Shown here: positions 1 through 9,342 of the stretch, in pieces
Numbering within the stretch: position 1 is the first letter of the stretch
How the letters are laid out: every line of letters starts with the position of its first letter
Origin: Parasedimentitalea huanghaiensis
Lineage (GTDB): Bacteria > Pseudomonadota > Alphaproteobacteria > Rhodobacterales > Rhodobacteraceae
DNA length: 64,000 nt
Direction: 5' to 3'
NCBI RefSeq assembly: GCF_009753675.1
Contig: NZ_WQLV01000001.1
Coordinates: 372,001 to 436,000 of the forward strand
Translations under genes and position numbers: made by a program
The notes under the pieces: model-generated
The model's database searches: none
The model's input: only the letters and a program-made list of their open reading frames with translations
Told to the model about the DNA's origin: nothing

Positions 1-176
1 TGCAATGGGTCGGCGATGGAAAAACGACCCAAGATATCGCACTTCTAATGGGTCTGACTACTGCTACGGTGGAGAAGCATCTTCGGCTAGCACGTGACGC
101 CCTCAGCGTGGAGACAACAGCCCAGGCTGTGCTAAAAGCCGCCTTACAAAATCAAATGTTCGTTATGGAAGCCTAG
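1..176 (+). CDS. LuxR-family transcriptional regulator, C-terminal fragment (partial at window edge)
   Basis: An open frame enters at the left edge (codons start at base 3) and stops with TAG at 174-176, giving 57 residues. The sequence reads as the end of a GerE/LuxR helix-turn-helix: TQDIALLMGLTTATVEKHL is the recognition region, followed by a basic helix (RLARDAL). This is the DNA-binding domain typical of quorum-sensing LuxR regulators. The N-terminal sensor domain is outside the window, so a ligand cannot be stated. No luxI-type synthase is visible downstream. A short hairpin (GGTAAG / CTTACC, 242-264) follows but has no clear U-tract. Confidence 0.75.
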   Translation, partial: QWVGDGKTTQDIALLMGLTTATVEKHLRLARDALSVETTAQAVLKAALQNQMFVMEA

Positions 177-299
177 CGCGCAAAACGTCCAAGTTTTTCG
201 CCGTAACTATCTGTTGCCTAAGCTTTCTTTGGGTTTGAAAAGGTAAGGTATTCACTACTTACCCTTTAGCGAGAATCGTTGCATTCTCCGGTTGTTCCG

Positions 300-488
300 T
301 GAGTGGAGGCTTTAGCCTAAGGGACATGCGGTCAGAGGGGTTCTTATTTTGAACTGTCCTCATCCGTATCTCAAATTTGGTGTGTATTTTCACACCAATT
401 AGGGAGTCCTGAGAGGACCTTCCATCCCCATCTAGAGGGGCCTTTCAAATATAGAACGGAGTCGCATTTTGCGGCTCCGTTTTTTTTT
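300..488 (+). ncRNA. Candidate small RNA: chain of hairpins ending in a terminator
   Basis: The region between the luxR end and the tsf end has no credible ORF but holds at least five consecutive hairpins on the plus strand. They include GAGG..GTTC/GAAC..CCTC (about 337-361), a perfect 8-bp stem TTGGTGTG/CACACCAA at 377-384 and 391-398, GTCCT/AGGAC (about 407-419), CCCC/GGGG (about 426-440), and a 10-bp stem followed by nine T residues (456-488). The adjacent tsf gene reads the other way and has its own terminator, so a separate plus-strand transcript is a reasonable reading. I could not match a known RNA family and no convincing promoter was found, so the 5' end is a guess. It could instead be a long 3' UTR of the luxR gene. 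Confidence 0.35.
456..488 (+). terminator. Rho-independent terminator
   Basis: ACGGAGTCGC (456-465) pairs with GCGGCTCCGT (471-480) over 10 positions with one G:U, loop ATTTT, followed by an uninterrupted T run to 488. It ends a plus-strand transcript from the candidate small RNA or the luxR gene. Confidence 0.85.
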
Positions 489-502
489 GGGCTCTTCAAT
501 AT

Positions 503-537
503 GTAATAAAATGACCCGCACCAGGACGGCGCGGGTC
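503..537 (-). terminator. Terminator of the rpsB-tsf transcript
   Basis: GACCCGC (513-519) and GCGGGTC (531-537) form a 7-bp stem. Read on the minus strand it is followed by ATTTTATTAC. It lies about 47 bases past the tsf stop codon. Confidence 0.75.
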
Positions 538-583
538 AATGTAACTGCGATGATGGCACGCACTTGATACGCGCAGAAAGAAG

Positions 584-1459
584 TTAGCCCTGTGAAACCT
601 TGGCAACTTCGGCCGCAAAGTCTTCTTTTACAACTTCGATTCCTTCGCCTACTTCAAGGCGAATAAACCCGGTGATTGTTGCACCTGCTTCTTTTGCAGC
701 GGATTCAACTGTCAGGTCAGGATTTACCACAAAGGACTGGTTCAGCAAAGTCGACTCGCCGATGAACTTCTTCATCCGGCCTACGATCATTTTTTCAATC
801 ACGGCTTCTGGCTTGCCGGATTCGCGCGCGATGTCCATCTGGACCTGCTTTTCCTTTTCAACAACCGAAGCGTCCAAATCAGCTTCGCTCAGCGCAGCTG
901 GGTTGACAGCAGCGATGTGCATCGCAATCTGCTTGCCCAAGGCTTCGTCGCCACCAGTAAGTGCAACCAGAACGCCGATTTTACCCATGCCTGCAGTGAC
1001 CGAGTTATGTACGTAAGACACAACAACGTCGCCCTCAAGCGTGGACATACGACGTACCGACATGTTCTCACCAATGGTAGCAACCTTAGCGGTTACAACA
1101 TCGGCAACAGTCTTGCCTCCCATGTCCGCTGCATTCAGAGCATCAACATCAGCCACGCCCAAAGCAACCTTGGCGATGCCGCCAACCATTTCCTGGAATT
1201 CGGCGTTCTTACCAACAAAGTCGGTTTCAGAGTTAACCTCGACAGCCACACCTTTGTTGCCATCGACTGCAACTGCAACCAAGCCTTCAGCGGCGGTACG
1301 GCCGGATTTTTTGGCAGCTTTAGCCAAACCTTTGGTGCGAAGCCAATCCACTGCGGCCTCCATGTCACCATTGGTTTCAGTCAGGGCTTTTTTCGAGTCC
1401 ATCATGCCTGCGCCGGTGGTGTCGCGCAGTTCTTTCACGAGTGCTGCTGTGATTGCCAT
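584..1459 (-). CDS. tsf: Translation elongation factor Ts
   Basis: EF-Ts is the guanine nucleotide exchange factor that removes GDP from EF-Tu in the cytoplasm. The 291-residue product starts with the UBA-like N-terminal module carrying the family motif [12 protein letters not shown] and then [11 protein letters not shown], the conserved region that contacts the EF-Tu G domain. Two core subdomain repeats follow. Length matches bacterial EF-Ts. The gene follows rpsB by 78 bases on the same strand, the usual bacterial order, with a strong hairpin between them and a terminator behind. The ATG at 1459 has a GGAG-type ribosome binding site. Confidence 0.97.
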   Translation of the reverse strand: MAITAALVKELRDTTGAGMMDSKKALTETNGDMEAAVDWLRTKGLAKAAKKSGRTAAEGLVAVAVDGNKGVAVEVNSETDFVGKNAEFQEMVGGIAKVALGVADVDALNAADMGGKTVADVVTAKVATIGENMSVRRMSTLEGDVVVSYVHNSVTAGMGKIGVLVALTGGDEALGKQIAMHIAAVNPAALSEADLDASVVEKEKQVQMDIARESGKPEAVIEKMIVGRMKKFIGESTLLNQSFVVNPDLTVESAAKEAGATITGFIRLEVGEGIEVVKEDFAAEVAKVSQG

Positions 1460-1490
1460 GTTTTGGCTCTCCTCAAATCAAAACGGAATT

Positions 1491-1512
1491 GGGGCAGGTC
1501 ATACCCTGCCCC
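1491..1512 (-). promoter_or_regulatory. rpsB-tsf intercistronic hairpin (attenuator-like)
   Basis: GGGGCAGG (1491-1498) and CCTGCCCC (1505-1512) form a perfect 8-bp stem with a 6-base loop in the gap between rpsB and tsf. On the minus strand the stem is followed by AATTCCGTTTTGATTTG, a weak U-rich tail. Such a structure can reduce read-through into tsf or protect the rpsB mRNA; which applies here is inference. Confidence 0.7.
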
Positions 1513-1537
1513 ATGTACTAAATCTGTGACAGTCGGA

Positions 1538-2305
1538 TTAAGCTTCAGCGCCTTCAGCCGGAACTTCTTCAACCAGCGCCTCTTCGAACTCGCCCAGATC
1601 TACGCCAGCGGCGCCCAGCTGAGTGGACATACCTTCCAGAGCTGCGCGGGCTGCCAGATCACAGTACAGCGAAATAGCGCGCGATGCGTCATCGTTACCT
1701 GGGATGATGTAATCAACGCCATCAGGCGAACAGTTGGTGTCGACGATTGCAACAACTGGGATTCCCAGTTTGTTGGCTTCGGCGATAGCCAGTGCTTCCT
1801 TTTTAACATCGATAACGAACAGCAAATCAGGCACACCGCCCATTTCGCTGATACCGCCGAGCGAAGCTTGCAGTTTACCGTGGTCACGCTCCATGCCGAG
1901 GCGTTCTTTTTTGGTCAGACCATCAAAGCCGACTTCCATCTTCTCATCGATGTCTTTCAGGCGCTTGATCGACTGGGAAACGGTTTTCCAGTTGGTCAAT
2001 GTGCCACCCAACCAACGGTGGTTCATGAAATACTGAGCAGATTTCTCAGCAGCTTCTGCGATTGGTGTCGCGGCCTGACGCTTGGTGCCGACGAACAGAA
2101 CCCGGCCACCCTTGGCAACGGTGTCGTGGATAACCTGCAGAGCCTGGTCCAGCATTGGAACAGTCTGGGTCAGATCCATGATGTGGATGCCGTTGCGTGC
2201 GCCGTAGATATACGGACCCATGCGTGGGTTCCAGCGCTGTGTCTGGTGGCCAAAGTGTACGCCTGCTTCAAGAAGCTGACGAAGAGTGAACTCAGGAAGA
2301 GCCAT
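1538..2305 (-). CDS. rpsB: 30S ribosomal protein S2
   Basis: S2 is a late-assembling protein of the small ribosomal subunit, bound between head and body. The 255-residue product begins [20 protein letters not shown], then [11 protein letters not shown], and contains [14 protein letters not shown], all S2 signatures. Length is normal, with an acidic C-terminus ([10 protein letters not shown]) as is common in alphaproteobacteria. It is the first gene of the rpsB-tsf unit, with a promoter-like element 124 bases upstream and a structured leader. S2 represses its own operon in E. coli by binding the leader; the same is plausible here but not shown. Confidence 0.98.
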   Translation of the reverse strand: MALPEFTLRQLLEAGVHFGHQTQRWNPRMGPYIYGARNGIHIMDLTQTVPMLDQALQVIHDTVAKGGRVLFVGTKRQAATPIAEAAEKSAQYFMNHRWLGGTLTNWKTVSQSIKRLKDIDEKMEVGFDGLTKKERLGMERDHGKLQASLGGISEMGGVPDLLFVIDVKKEALAIAEANKLGIPVVAIVDTNCSPDGVDYIIPGNDDASRAISLYCDLAARAALEGMSTQLGAAGVDLGEFEEALVEEVPAEGAEA

Positions 2306-2428
2306 ATTCGTATTACCTTTCCGGTTTATTCCTCGGCGGGGGTCTTAGAGCAGATGCTCCAACCGGCGGTCTGTTAGGGATGTCTCCCCCAATCAGGCCA
2401 AACCCCGCCTGCGGGTTTGAATGCCGCG

Positions 2429-2457
2429 CGTATAGATCACTGTAGAAACTGGTGCAA
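2429..2457 (-). promoter_or_regulatory. Probable sigma-70 promoter of rpsB-tsf, with structured leader (2306-2428)
   Basis: On the minus strand TTGCAC (2452-2457) and TATACG (2429-2434) are separated by exactly 17 bases. The roughly 120-base leader to the rpsB start contains a GC-rich hairpin (AACCC...GGGTT, about 2401-2417), suited to translational feedback by S2. The promoter lies just past the stop of olsA, so rpsB has its own start. Confidence 0.6.
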
Positions 2458-2477
2458 GCGCAAATAGCCTGAGATCG

Positions 2478-3323
2478 CTATTCATTCGACAAGTTTCGTT
2501 TAAGGGCTTTGGCATGACTTTCATGAACTTTTGCCTCGCAATAGGCCGCTAGGGATTTACGATTGTTGAAGTCCGAAACACGGACTGGGGGAAGATAGAT
2601 CAACTCGACAGCTCCCTGGCGCAGGATCGAGAGCGTTTTGATTAGGTGCGGACCAAAATCCATATCTCCCCACCAACCATAGAACCTGGCCGGTTCACCC
2701 CTTGGCGGGTGGTAGATTACGGTGACTGGTTGAACAAACATAAAATCGCGCAGTTTTTCACTAAAGAACGCCGCAAAGAGAGTTGTTTTAAATGGCAAAA
2801 CACGAAGTCCATCTGTCGACGTCCCTTCTGGGAAAAACAGCAACTTGTGATCCGCTTTGAGACGCTGTTCAAACAAATTGGTCTGCTCGACCGCTTTTTT
2901 GGGATTGCGTTCAATAAACACGGTCCCTGTTGCCCGCGCCAGCCAGCCAATACCTGGCCACTTTGCCACCTCTGCCTTGGACACAAAATAGATACGCTTT
3001 CTGGCATTGAGTGCAAAAATATCCAACCAAGATGAATGATTGGCAACAACGGCCCCACGCTCCCGCATCAATGTTCCCGTGCTGTAAAACCCGATTCCAA
3101 GTACGCGGAATGCGTTTCGGCAAACAAATTGCGTTATGTATGGGGTTGCGGGTCGCTTCTGACCAAAAAGCGGGCGTTCAATCAGTCTGAGTAGTAAAAG
3201 AACAAATAGACCACCAAAAACGAGAGCGGCGAGCGCTATTCCACGGACAAAAACTAACCCCCACCCCAGTCCTGTTACATGGACTGGGTCCGGATCTGAA
3301 CTGCTTTGCCAACTAACACTCAT
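2478..3323 (-). CDS. olsA: 1-acyl-glycerol-3-phosphate / lyso-ornithine lipid O-acyltransferase (PlsC family)
   Basis: This is a membrane acyltransferase of the PlsC/LPLAT family. A hydrophobic segment (about residues 21-46) precedes the catalytic HX4D motif NHSSWLD at 95-101 (His96, Asp101). The substrate-binding motif FPEGTSTDG begins at 164. Length (281) is normal. Its start overlaps the end of the upstream OlsB-like gene by four bases (ATGA), so the two are co-translated. That pairing points to OlsA, which adds the second acyl chain to lyso-ornithine lipid, rather than to the housekeeping PlsC. Many OlsA enzymes also acylate lysophosphatidic acid. The assignment rests on context; the fold is certain. 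Confidence 0.85.
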   Translation of the reverse strand: MSVSWQSSSDPDPVHVTGLGWGLVFVRGIALAALVFGGLFVLLLLRLIERPLFGQKRPATPYITQFVCRNAFRVLGIGFYSTGTLMRERGAVVANHSSWLDIFALNARKRIYFVSKAEVAKWPGIGWLARATGTVFIERNPKKAVEQTNLFEQRLKADHKLLFFPEGTSTDGLRVLPFKTTLFAAFFSEKLRDFMFVQPVTVIYHPPRGEPARFYGWWGDMDFGPHLIKTLSILRQGAVELIYLPPVRVSDFNNRKSLAAYCEAKVHESHAKALKRNLSNE

Positions 3324-4081
3324 GATCTCTTTCTTTCGCTCGCGTAAATACGTTTTTGACCGTCAGTCATCCGAGCGGAATCAAGAATCAAACACACGTC
3401 GGTAGTGTTGAACTTATGATCAACAAAAGCGCCATCTCCGACGCATCCTCCCAAACGCAGGTAGGCCTTTATCAACGCCGGGGTTTCAACCATCGCTCTT
3501 CGGCGGTCCAATCCGTCCCGTGCAATCAGGTCCATAGATTGATAGGCCTTTGCTTTCGCTCTCAAAGTATCTGGCGCCAAATGGTTGTGGTGCAACATCG
3601 ACAGAGGATGGGCCAATTTTTGCAGATTGGTCCCATGAAAGCTGGCTACCCCAAACAAAATTTCGATGCCGTGGAGCGTCACATAATCAGCCAAACCGGC
3701 CCACAAATGGTAAATGGCTGTACCGCCGCGAAAATCGGGATGTAAGCAGGAACGCCCTAGCTCCAACAGCTTACGGCCACTATTTCTGAGTAAAGATAAA
3801 TCAAATTCGTCTTCAGAATAAAACTGGCCAGCCTGAGATGCCTGATCTTCTCGAAGTAACCGGTAAACACCCACGACAGCTTCGCTAGCATTGTCTATCA
3901 ACAGCATGTGATCGAAGAAAGGATCAAAACGGTCACGTTCAAGTTGGTCATGATGGTCAACCAAGTCGCCATTTCCACCCAATTCTTGGATAAACACTTG
4001 GTAACGTAGGGCTTGAGCTGCCATCAGTTCGTCTTTGGTTTCGGCCATCTTAACGGTGAACGATGGTGCATCAACAAGCAT
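3320..4081 (-). CDS. olsB: L-ornithine N(alpha)-acyltransferase (hemolysin-like GNAT)
   Basis: OlsB transfers a 3-hydroxyacyl chain from acyl carrier protein to the alpha-amino group of ornithine, the first step of ornithine lipid synthesis. The 253-residue protein shows the family core: ALRYQVFIQELGG (about 24-36), then LELGRSCLHPDFRGG (106-120), which is the acyl-binding strand and loop. There is no signal peptide. It directly precedes olsA with a 4-base overlap, the classic two-gene ornithine lipid unit. These phosphorus-free lipids replace phospholipids under phosphate limitation in many alphaproteobacteria, which fits the Pho system elsewhere in the window, but I saw no Pho box upstream of this gene. 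Confidence 0.9.
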   Translation of the reverse strand: MLVDAPSFTVKMAETKDELMAAQALRYQVFIQELGGNGDLVDHHDQLERDRFDPFFDHMLLIDNASEAVVGVYRLLREDQASQAGQFYSEDEFDLSLLRNSGRKLLELGRSCLHPDFRGGTAIYHLWAGLADYVTLHGIEILFGVASFHGTNLQKLAHPLSMLHHNHLAPDTLRAKAKAYQSMDLIARDGLDRRRAMVETPALIKAYLRLGGCVGDGAFVDHKFNTTDVCLILDSARMTDGQKRIYASERKRS

Positions 4082-4188
4082 AATTTGGAATTGCCACTTT
4101 TTGGGGTTGCGCGCAGGTAGCCTGTTTTGCGATGAACTAGCAAGTTTTTAGGCAAAATTTGCGGAAACTGTTAACTTTTCGTCAACGG

Positions 4189-4374
4189 TTATGACGGATC
4201 AAACACAGGTGAAAGGGCAACACGGGAGCCATCGATTACCAGCTTGCCCTGATCACGAAAATTTACGGTAATTTTGCCGCCGATATTGGACTGCACTTGC
4301 CCTAAACCCCATTCGGGATGATTGGGGTGCCGGACAAACATACCCGGCGCTAAAATTGCGTTGAGGTCACTCAT
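4189..4374 (-). CDS. DUF3553 small protein
   Basis: A 61-residue protein with the DUF3553 pattern: MFVRHPNHPEWGLGQVQS, then IGGKITVNFRD and a short hydrophilic end. The pattern suggests a small all-beta, SH3-like domain resembling the Tudor/CarD-type modules at the ends of some helicases. I chose the ATG at 4374 over the TTG one codon upstream. It is divergent from chpT with only 29 bases between them, so promoters must overlap. Function is unknown. Confidence 0.75.
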   Translation of the reverse strand: MSDLNAILAPGMFVRHPNHPEWGLGQVQSNIGGKITVNFRDQGKLVIDGSRVALSPVFDPS

Positions 4375-4403
4375 CAAGGATTGGCCTAATTCGGAGGAAA
4401 GAC

Positions 4404-5000
4404 ATGAGTGTGAATAGCGTCAATTTGGCAGCTTTGATAGGGTCACGGATCTGTCACGATTTGATCAGCCCAATCGGCGCCATTAATAATGGGCTTGAAC
4501 TGCTTGGAATGTCAGGAGATCTTGGTGGTCCCGAACTTGAACTGATCTCCGATAGTGTAGGTAACGCAAATGCTAGAATTCGATTTTTTCGAGTGGCATA
4601 TGGTGCCGCTGGCGATCAGCAATTAGGTCGTGTTGAATGCGTTTCGATTCTGGAAGACATGTGTAAGGGTGCGCGGCTTCAATATAGCTGGTCACCACTA
4701 GAACCTTGCAACCGTCGGGAAGTCCGCCTTGCATTCCTAGCCCTGCAATGCCTAGAGACCGCAATGCCTTATGGCGGATCTGCAAAGGTGTTTTGCGCAG
4801 ATGGAAAGTGGACTGTGATTGGCGAAGCTGAAAAAATAAACGTGGACGATGACCTCTGGGCGCGGATTAGTGGCGGGCAATCGAGCACCACGGTGACCCC
4901 ATCACTGGTACAATTTGCCCTGCTGCCTGAGGTCGCTAAAGAAATCGGCCGAACTGTCAGGGTTGAGCAAAGCCTTGATAAGATAACGATCAACTTCTAA
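4404..5000 (+). CDS. chpT: Histidine phosphotransferase ChpT
   Basis: ChpT passes phosphate from the hybrid kinase CckA to the response regulators CtrA and CpdR. In Rhodobacterales this relay controls motility, gene transfer agents and quorum-sensing outputs rather than being essential for division. The N-terminal dimerisation helix contains the phospho-accepting histidine in SRICHDLISPIGAINNGLEL (His18). The rest resembles a degenerate kinase ATP-binding fold without the ATP-binding boxes. Length is 198, normal for the family. The start is preceded by GGAGG. A CtrA-type site elsewhere in this window (42647) gives a possible output of the same pathway. Confidence 0.9.
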   Translation: MSVNSVNLAALIGSRICHDLISPIGAINNGLELLGMSGDLGGPELELISDSVGNANARIRFFRVAYGAAGDQQLGRVECVSILEDMCKGARLQYSWSPLEPCNRREVRLAFLALQCLETAMPYGGSAKVFCADGKWTVIGEAEKINVDDDLWARISGGQSSTTVTPSLVQFALLPEVAKEIGRTVRVEQSLDKITINF

Positions 5001-5007
5001 CGTTTGC

Positions 5008-5048
5008 CAAAAAAAACAAGGAGTGTCAGGAAAACAGACTGACACTCC
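5008..5048 (-). terminator. Terminator of the obgE-proB-proA operon
   Basis: GGAGTGTCAG (5020-5029) and CTGACACTCC (5039-5048) form a perfect 10-bp stem with a 9-base loop. On the minus strand it is followed by TTGTTTTTTTTGG. It begins seven bases past the proA stop and has no U-tract on the plus side, so it serves proA rather than chpT. Confidence 0.9.
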
Positions 5049-5054
5049 ATAGTT

Positions 5055-6323
5055 CTAGTTCCGGATAGTACCATTCCCGCGCACAAGGTACTTAAAGCTG
5101 GTCAACTGCGCTGCTCCAACGGGGCCGCGTGCGTGCATCTTGCCTGTGGCAATCCCAATTTCAGCCCCCATTCCAAACTCGCCCCCATCAGCAAACTGGG
5201 TGGAGGCATTATGCATCAGAATTGCACTATCAAGACGAGCAAAGAATTCATTTGCCGCATCCAAGTCCTCTGTCACGATACAATCAGTGTGCTGAGAATG
5301 ATGTTTTTGTATGTGGTCAATGGCGTCTTCCAAGCCATCAACACGTTTGGCAGCAATTATAAGATCTAGATATTCGCAGCCCCAATCCTTGTCGGAAGCT
5401 ATCTTCATGCCCTGAGGGCCCGGAAGGTCCTGTTCAGCACGTATTTCAACATCAAGCGATGAAAGTGCCGACAGAATATCTCTGCCCAAGGTGTCCGCTA
5501 TATCTTTGTGGATCAACAGACATTCGGCTGCCCCGCATATGCCCGTCCGACGGGTTTTAGCGTTTACAACGATATCAATCGCTTTTTGCGGATCTGCCTT
5601 TTTATCAATGTAAATGTGTACGATTCCCTCAAGGTGAGCAAACACTGGGACACGTGCTTCTCGCTGGACCAACCCAACAAGACCCTTGCCGCCGCGCGGG
5701 ACAATCACATCGATATAGTTGGTCATGGTCAGCATCTGCTGAACAGCAGATCGATCACGTGTGGGCACCAGTTGGATGGCATCCTCCGGCAGACCCGCCG
5801 CAGAAAGCCCTGCCACAAGACATGCATGGATTGCTAAGCTCGAGTTAAAACTTTCCGAACCACCACGTAAAATTACCGCATTGCCGGCTTTCAAACAGAG
5901 TGCCCCTGCATCAGCTGTTACATTAGGTCGGCTTTCGTAGATGACCCCAATCACCCCCAATGGCGTTCGTACCCGCTGAATATTCAATCCAGTAGGTTGG
6001 TCCCAGTCTTCGAGCACCTGTCCCACTGGGTCAGGCTGATTAGCAACAGCGCGCAGCCCATCAACGATACCTTGGATGCGTGGTTCGTCCAGCATCAACC
6101 GATCCATCATTGCATCGGACAGACCTTTGTCGCGTCCGTACTCCAGATCCAGTGCATTGGCCGCAATGATGTTGCTACGACGTGCCCAGACAAAGTCGGC
6201 TGCGCTGATAAGCGCAGTCCGCTTTTGTTCTCCGGTTGCCGTGGCCAGTACTTGCGACGCAGCTTTCGCGCGGGCACCCAAATCTGCCATCACTGCGGGT
6301 ATGTTATCTATGTCTTTCATCAT
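5055..6323 (-). CDS. proA: Gamma-glutamyl phosphate reductase
   Basis: ProA reduces gamma-glutamyl phosphate to glutamate-5-semialdehyde with NADPH, the second step of proline synthesis. The 422-residue protein is an aldehyde-dehydrogenase-fold enzyme. It carries [23 protein letters not shown] (about 127-149), the nucleotide-binding strand [13 protein letters not shown], and the catalytic cysteine in [12 protein letters not shown] (Cys263). The C-terminal [19 protein letters not shown] block is also conserved. It follows proB by 68 bases, completing the ProB/ProA pair needed for channelling of the unstable phosphate. Confidence 0.97.
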   Translation of the reverse strand: MMKDIDNIPAVMADLGARAKAASQVLATATGEQKRTALISAADFVWARRSNIIAANALDLEYGRDKGLSDAMMDRLMLDEPRIQGIVDGLRAVANQPDPVGQVLEDWDQPTGLNIQRVRTPLGVIGVIYESRPNVTADAGALCLKAGNAVILRGGSESFNSSLAIHACLVAGLSAAGLPEDAIQLVPTRDRSAVQQMLTMTNYIDVIVPRGGKGLVGLVQREARVPVFAHLEGIVHIYIDKKADPQKAIDIVVNAKTRRTGICGAAECLLIHKDIADTLGRDILSALSSLDVEIRAEQDLPGPQGMKIASDKDWGCEYLDLIIAAKRVDGLEDAIDHIQKHHSQHTDCIVTEDLDAANEFFARLDSAILMHNASTQFADGGEFGMGAEIGIATGKMHARGPVGAAQLTSFKYLVRGNGTIRN

Positions 6324-6391
6324 TTTCGGCCTTTTCCCAAATGGGTGTCAGAGATAATTTTCTGACCGAGTTTTTTTAGCAAAGAAAAGTG

Positions 6392-7498
6392 TCAGAGCGC
6401 CATATCATCACGGTGGATAAGCGCTGCACGACCTGGGTAGCCAAGGATAGCTTCGATCTGATGTGTCTGACACCCAATTATTGCGCGGGTTTCAGTATCA
6501 GTATACCGGCTAAGGCCCTGCCCCAACTTATGTCCTTCCGGGCTTACAATGGCCAGCGGCTCACCGCGGCCAAATGTGCCCTCCACATGTGTAATACCTG
6601 CCGGCAAAAGGCTCTTTCCGCTTCTCAGAGCCCGATCGGCACCTTGATCCACGGAAATTTCGCCGCGTGGTTTCATTGCAGCGATCCACCGCTTACGCGC
6701 AGCCTGGGGATCAGTCTGTGCTGAAAACCAAGTGGAGTTAGCTCCGTCATAAAGCCTTTTCAATGGGTTATGGTGAAAACCTTCTGTGATTACCATGGCG
6801 CAACCAGCTGCTGTTGATACCTTGGCGGCAAGAAGTTTGGTGATCATACCACCTTTTGACAGTCCAGAAACGCCGTCGCCGGCCATCGCTTCAATCTCTG
6901 GGGTGATTTTATCTATCAACTCATACCGGGTCGCGCTGGAGTCGAGTGATGGGTTTGCACTGTAAAACCCGTCGACATCTGACAGCAAGATCAAACAATC
7001 CGCCCCTACAGTTACAGCCACCTGAGCTGCAAGACGATCGTTATCACCATAACGAATTTCATCTGTGGCAATCGTGTCGTTTTCATTGACGATTGGCACC
7101 ACGCCCAAACTCAGCAATGTCTCCAATGTGGCACGCGAATTCAAATATCGACGACGGTTTTCGCTGTCTTCCAGTGTTACCAAAACCTGGGCAGTCTTGA
7201 TGTTATAGGGAAACAAAGCTTGTTCGTAAGCTCTTGCCAGACGGATCTGACCAACAGCTGCCGCTGCCTGCGATTGCTCCAACGCAAGATCGGCCTGTGG
7301 CAACTCCAGTACGCCGCATCCCAATGCGATAGATCCTGAAGAGACAAGAATAACATCCTTGCCTAACCCCTTGAGCCAAGCCACATCAGCAGCAAGTGAG
7401 TGCAGCCACTCAGCTCGCAACTCACTTTTTTTCCGATCAACCAACAAGGCTGACCCGATTTTGACGACGACGCGATTAGAGGAGACTAGGGTTGCCAA
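6392..7498 (-). CDS. proB: Glutamate 5-kinase
   Basis: ProB phosphorylates glutamate with ATP to start proline synthesis and is the feedback-inhibited step. The 368-residue protein has the amino-acid-kinase N-terminus ([14 protein letters not shown]), the substrate loop [30 protein letters not shown] and [14 protein letters not shown] domain forms roughly the last 90 residues ([13 protein letters not shown] onward), as in E. coli ProB. Its start lies 13 bases inside the end of obgE, so the two are translationally coupled. obgE-proB-proA is a common alphaproteobacterial order. Confidence 0.96.
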   Translation of the reverse strand: MATLVSSNRVVVKIGSALLVDRKKSELRAEWLHSLAADVAWLKGLGKDVILVSSGSIALGCGVLELPQADLALEQSQAAAAVGQIRLARAYEQALFPYNIKTAQVLVTLEDSENRRRYLNSRATLETLLSLGVVPIVNENDTIATDEIRYGDNDRLAAQVAVTVGADCLILLSDVDGFYSANPSLDSSATRYELIDKITPEIEAMAGDGVSGLSKGGMITKLLAAKVSTAAGCAMVITEGFHHNPLKRLYDGANSTWFSAQTDPQAARKRWIAAMKPRGEISVDQGADRALRSGKSLLPAGITHVEGTFGRGEPLAIVSPEGHKLGQGLSRYTDTETRAIIGCQTHQIEAILGYPGRAALIHRDDMAL

Positions 7499-8520
7499 GT
7501 CTCCGCCTCCTTAGCGGGCTGTTGCCGGATACGGTCGGCTTCAATTTCAGCTCGTACAGCGCGAAGCACTTCAGGCATACCTTCACGGCTGACACCGGAC
7601 ATCAGCAACACGGGCCCGCCTACTGCAGCTTCCAATTCGGCCTTTGCTTCGGCGCGTTCATCATCGTCCAAAGAATCAACTTTATTCAAGGCGGTAATCC
7701 GCGCTTTGCTAGCGAGCGCGCCACCATACGCCTCCAGCTCACCGATTATGGTATTGTAGTCTTCGGCAATGCTAACTGAGGTACCATCAACAAGGTGTAA
7801 AAGAACCGAGCAGCGTTCAACATGGCCTAGAAAACGATCGCCGATGCCACGTCCTTCATGTGCTCCAGCAATCAGACCAGGGATATCGGCAATGACAAAC
7901 TCAGCGTTATCAATGCCTACCACGCCAAGATTCGGGTGAAGTGTCGTGAAAGGGTAGTCTGCAATTTTTGGGCGGGCATTGGAGCTGGCGGCAAGAAAGG
8001 TCGACTTTCCGGCGTTGGGTAACCCCAAAAGGCCGGCATCTGCGATCAGTTTAAGCTTCAGCCAGATTGTCCGCTCAACGCCTTCCTGTCCCGGATTAGC
8101 ACGACGTGGTGCCTGGTTTGTCGCGCTTTTGAAGTGCAAGTTACCAAAGCCGCCGTTGCCACCTTTTGCCAATTGGATACGCTGGCCAACTTCGGTCAGA
8201 TCCGCAATAACGGTTTCCTGATCCTCGTCCAAGATTTCAGTGCCAACCGGCACCCGCAGGATAATGTCATCACCGTCTTTACCTGTGCGCTGTTGGCCCA
8301 TACCGCTTTGACCACTTTTGGCAAAGAAGTGTTGTTGGTAGCGAAAATCAATTAGTGTATTCAGCCCATCGACGACCTCGACCCAAACAGTCCCTCCTTT
8401 GCCTCCATCGCCGCCATTGGGACCACCATATTCAGCATTCTTCTCGCGCCGAAAGCTAATACAGCCATTGCCGCCGCCACCGGACCGGATATAGACCTTT
8501 GCCAGATCGAGGAATTTCAT
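7486..8520 (-). CDS. obgE: GTPase Obg (CgtA), ribosome-associated
   Basis: Obg is an essential GTPase that binds the 50S subunit, linking ribosome assembly to growth state and (p)ppGpp. Residues 1-155 form the glycine-rich Obg fold ([23 protein letters not shown]). The G domain follows with G1 GLPNAGKST (166-174), G3 DIPGLI and G4 NKVD. The usual variable acidic tail is short (344 residues total). Start codon 8520 has GGAG six bases upstream. It opens the obgE-proB-proA unit, downstream of the L21/L27 genes as in many bacteria. Confidence 0.96.
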   Translation of the reverse strand: MKFLDLAKVYIRSGGGGNGCISFRREKNAEYGGPNGGDGGKGGTVWVEVVDGLNTLIDFRYQQHFFAKSGQSGMGQQRTGKDGDDIILRVPVGTEILDEDQETVIADLTEVGQRIQLAKGGNGGFGNLHFKSATNQAPRRANPGQEGVERTIWLKLKLIADAGLLGLPNAGKSTFLAASSNARPKIADYPFTTLHPNLGVVGIDNAEFVIADIPGLIAGAHEGRGIGDRFLGHVERCSVLLHLVDGTSVSIAEDYNTIIGELEAYGGALASKARITALNKVDSLDDDERAEAKAELEAAVGGPVLLMSGVSREGMPEVLRAVRAEIEADRIRQQPAKEAETWQP

Positions 8521-8648
8521 GACTGCTCCTTTTCGTCTGGAGCAAATGGTTGCCCCAAACGTGATAGTATCAAGTGATCCAAAGCAGGGAAATGTTTCGC
8601 CCAGCCTCGCTTAACGCCTGCCTTACCGCATCATAGGCGGTACGCCAA

Positions 8649-9185
8649 TCACAGTTTTCTGCTGTAGGTCCAAGTTGGCACTGCGGAATTGCGTGAAACA
8701 GAAAAAGTTTCTGCATCACCCAGATACTCAAAGCCACAATGGGTCAACACCTTCGCTGAAGCCGGGTTGTCCTGAAAAACTGAGGCAAACATCGCAGCGT
8801 TGGTTAGCGGATTTGCATCGACCAGGGCTTTCAAAGCTTCTGATGCAAGTCCCGTGTTCCAGAACACCGGCGCGATCCAAAACCCCGCTTCCGACTGGTT
8901 GCGATCCATTCGCTTTAAACCAATCACACCCTTTAGCTCTGCGCCGCCATCCCGGGTGCCGTCGATCGCCCAGATATCCTCGTCTCGTTCATTGGCCAAC
9001 GCGCGCTCGATGTAGGCCTCTGTTGCACCTGGCGGCAGTGGGTGAGGAATAGAACTGGTCATTCGGGCGACACGCTCGTCACTGCTATACTGCAATAGCA
9101 GCCCTGCATCCGACTTTCTTAGCGGACGTAAAACAAACCGCTCAGACTCGATGAACGGCTGTATAGATGTTTGATCCAGGCTCAT
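8649..9185 (-). CDS. GNAT-family acetyltransferase (RimJ/RimL type)
   Basis: A 178-residue single-domain acetyltransferase. The opening ESERFVLRPLRKSDAGLL is the first strand and helix of RimJ/RimL-type enzymes. GVIGLKRMDRNQSEAGFWIAPVFWNTGLASEAL covers the central strands and the acetyl-CoA loop, and SAKVLTHCGFEYLG is the typical C-terminal strand. Substrate cannot be told; relatives acetylate ribosomal protein N-termini or small molecules. Between rpmA and obgE it sits in a translation neighbourhood. A clean AGGAA motif precedes the ATG. The 128 bases to obgE hold no gene I can support. Confidence 0.85.
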   Translation of the reverse strand: MSLDQTSIQPFIESERFVLRPLRKSDAGLLLQYSSDERVARMTSSIPHPLPPGATEAYIERALANERDEDIWAIDGTRDGGAELKGVIGLKRMDRNQSEAGFWIAPVFWNTGLASEALKALVDANPLTNAAMFASVFQDNPASAKVLTHCGFEYLGDAETFSVSRNSAVPTWTYSRKL

Positions 9186-9275
9186 TTAGATGTTCCTCAT
9201 CCAATCGGTACTAGTTGAACGGACAACAGCGTCCAAAAGCGTCAGGCGAAAACGGTCTCAAATCGCGCCATATGC

Positions 9276-9312
9276 CAAAAACAGAAAGAGGGACCGGCTT
9301 ATCACCGATCCC
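9276..9312 (-). terminator. Terminator of the rplU-rpmA transcript
   Basis: GGGACCGG (9290-9297) pairs with CCGATCCC (9305-9312) with one G:U. On the minus strand the stem is followed by TCTTTCTGTTTTTGG. It begins about 30 bases after the rpmA stop. Confidence 0.7.
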
Positions 9313-9342
9313 CCAAATTTTTGTTAACCTTGTGGGTTCGGT

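Noticed and set aside
235-264. TTGAAA as -35 of a promoter for the candidate small RNA
   Set aside because: No acceptable -10 at 16-18 bases; the following bases form a hairpin instead.
917-2377. 486-codon open frame on the plus strand across tsf and rpsB
   Set aside because: Antisense shadow of two certain ribosome-related genes; low-complexity His/Cys-rich composition typical of the reverse complement.
4171-4185. TTAA-N7-TCAA, a near match to a CtrA site upstream of olsB
   Set aside because: One mismatch in the second half and no second site; expected by chance in AT-rich gaps.
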